From assembly GCA_903928395.1 (NCBI GenBank), contig CAIYQS010000232.1:1-5313 (forward strand): a DNA stretch of 5,313 nucleotides, in the 5' to 3' direction. Position numbers and translations under genes: made by a program. The notes below the pieces were generated by a model. The model ran no database searches and was not told the DNA's origin. It worked only from the letters and a program-made list of their open reading frames with translations. Of the stretch, positions 4,361 through 5,313 are shown in pieces (positions within the stretch are counted from its first letter, which is position 1; each line of letters opens with the position of its first letter). Source of the stretch: an uncultured Actinomycetes bacterium. GTDB lineage: Bacteria; Actinomycetota; Actinomycetes; Nanopelagicales; Nanopelagicaceae.

Positions 4361-5251
4361 ATGGGAAAGTGGGCGAAAACCGGACTTGCTGTTGTCCTTT
4401 TGATCTCGACGTCGCTTATAACGGTTTCATCGAGCCAAGCTTCGATCAAGCTAGGGTCTAAATGCACAAAACTTGGCGTTAAGAGCGTCTCTGCTGGCAA
4501 AACCTATTCGTGTACTAAAAAGGGCAAGACGCTGGTTTGGAACAGTGGGGTGAAAGTTGTGAAGCAGGTTCCAAAAACAAAATCAACACCAGCGGCAACT
4601 CCTGCTTCCTCGCAGACACCTGCGGCTGCACCTTCGGTCACGCCAACCCCAACTATTTCTGAAACTAAGACCCCAACACCTTCCGCTTCGCCCACCGCTA
4701 CACCAACGCCAACATCAAGTTCGACTCCCACCGCTACACCTACCCCAACTGCTACTACAACTACCGACGCGTCCGCTTTAGGTTCGAAGGAGAACCCTGT
4801 TCCAATTGGAACACCTTTAACGATAGGCGATCTTGTCTACACAATTAAAAAGGTGGAGTACAACATTGATACAAAGTTGTGTGCCGCAGATGGCACAAAC
4901 ACGGGGTGCGTAATTGATAGCAATGGAGTTGCGAGTGTAGATCCAACGGATACTAATTCTTGGGTTTCGGTCACTTTTAGCGTTCAGAACAATGCCACGG
5001 CTACCGCGTCTCCTGACGGAATATCAACGGCCTTTTTCATTAATTTGCCTAATGGCGATCTAGCGTGGAGCGATGATCTTATTTTTGGATACCCGCTTCT
5101 TAGCGACGTAAATATAAGCCCTGCGGGGACTGGAACGGGATCTGTATTGTTCCAAGTCCCCAACACGCTCACACACTTGAATTCCACTTTGACACTCGGT
5201 GACTCCAGTAATGGCGATACAGTCAATTACTATTTCCAAATTAATTGGTAA
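4361..5251 (+). CDS. Secreted protein: two-Cys module, Thr/Pro linker, beta-rich C-terminal domain
   Basis: This 296-residue protein is predicted to be exported. Residues 1-27 form a Sec signal peptide (basic MGKWAK, hydrophobic core 8-22) with likely cleavage after SQA at 27. Residues 28-61 are a small module with Cys35 and Cys51 ending in CTKKGKTLVW; I associate this Lys-rich two-Cys pattern with actinobacterial surface proteins. A low-complexity Thr/Pro/Ser/Ala linker (about 72-138) follows, of the kind that spans a cell wall or is glycosylated. The C-terminal domain (about 139-296) begins GSKENPVPIGTPLTIGDLVYTI and resembles DUF4352-like immunoglobulin-type extracellular domains; Cys174 and Cys183 may form a disulfide. 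I see no sortase motif, C-terminal anchor or lipobox. The function is unknown; binding or adhesion is a guess. The ATG at 4361 has no SD, but a promoter places it as a leaderless start. An ATG at 4354 is out of frame. Confidence 0.85.
   Translation: MGKWAKTGLAVVLLISTSLITVSSSQASIKLGSKCTKLGVKSVSAGKTYSCTKKGKTLVWNSGVKVVKQVPKTKSTPAATPASSQTPAAAPSVTPTPTISETKTPTPSASPTATPTPTSSSTPTATPTPTATTTTDASALGSKENPVPIGTPLTIGDLVYTIKKVEYNIDTKLCAADGTNTGCVIDSNGVASVDPTDTNSWVSVTFSVQNNATATASPDGISTAFFINLPNGDLAWSDDLIFGYPLLSDVNISPAGTGTGSVLFQVPNTLTHLNSTLTLGDSSNGDTVNYYFQINW
4691..4740 (+). repeat. 36-bp-period repeat in the Thr/Pro linker
   Basis: CCCACCGCTACACC occurs exactly at 4691-4704 and 4727-4740. The period is 12 codons, and both copies encode PTATPTPT (residues 111-118 and 123-130). 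It suggests linker growth by tandem duplication. Confidence 0.7.
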
Positions 5252-5256
5252 ATAGT

Positions 5257-5313
5257 TTAAAGATCGCTCACCATCTCGATTGCACTTGCTGGACACTCAC
5301 TCACGCAGATGCC
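5257..5313 (-). CDS. Ferredoxin-type iron-sulfur protein, C-terminal fragment
   Basis: The last 18 codons and TAA stop of a minus-strand gene run off the right edge. They encode GICVSECPASAIEMVSDL. The C-x-x-x-C-P-x-x-A-I pattern is the second half of a CxxCxxCxxxCP iron-sulfur cluster motif, as in the C-terminal part of bacterial ferredoxins, which carry electrons in the cytoplasm. The protein ends ten residues after the CysPro, as small ferredoxins often do. It converges on the secreted-protein gene with only 5 bp between the stop codons and no visible terminator. Cluster number and type cannot be judged from this piece; it might also be the end of a larger iron-sulfur subunit. Confidence 0.7.
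   Translation of the reverse strand, partial: GICVSECPASAIEMVSDL

Noticed and set aside
4504..4731. Minus-strand frame rich in Gly/Val opposite the secreted-protein gene.
   Set aside because: It is the reverse complement of the Thr/Pro linker; its composition is a by-product of the ACC/CCA codons on the plus strand.
4691..4740. 36-bp period that recalls CRISPR repeat spacing.
   Set aside because: Only two copies, in frame with a protein linker and an exact multiple of three; a coding repeat explains it.

Overview
The window looks like ordinary chromosome from a free-living bacterium, most likely a low-GC actinobacterium, perhaps close to the freshwater Nanopelagicales (acI) group. That placement is inference. 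It rests on moderate GC judged by eye, several genes that lack a Shine-Dalgarno (SD) sequence and have a -10-like box a few bases before the start codon (leaderless style, common in Actinobacteria), a UbiA-family protein of an actinobacterial type, and a secreted protein with a lysine-rich two-cysteine module of a kind I associate with actinobacterial surface proteins. I see no transposase, integrase, CRISPR array, tRNA or rRNA.

Layout from left to right: a compact six-helix voltage-gated-type K+ channel (minus) lies downstream of a zinc-dependent medium-chain alcohol dehydrogenase (minus). Divergent from the dehydrogenase is an uncharacterised 223-aa protein (plus, TTG start) with motifs resembling the uracil-DNA glycosylase fold. 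It converges on a short UbiA-type membrane prenyltransferase (minus). Divergent from that is a small heat-shock protein, Hsp20 (plus), which converges on a DUF805 membrane protein (minus). Their shared hairpin terminator lies partly inside the DUF805 coding end. A 57-bp gap then separates the DUF805 gene from a divergent secreted protein with a Thr/Pro linker (plus). The right edge holds the last 18 codons of a ferredoxin-type gene on the minus strand, ending 5 bp from the secreted-protein gene.

The genes do not form one pathway. Orientation changes at almost every gene, so most are probably single transcription units; only the dehydrogenase and channel could share a transcript. I do not see a clear new multi-gene system. 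The signals most worth checking are in the leaders: an anti-SD sequence and a competing hairpin before hsp20 (RNA-thermometer candidate), a perfect hairpin between a distant SD and the start codon of the dehydrogenase, back-to-back leaderless-type promoters between the DUF805 and secreted-protein genes, a 10-bp direct repeat between the UbiA-type gene and hsp20, and the terminator that encodes the DUF805 C-terminus.
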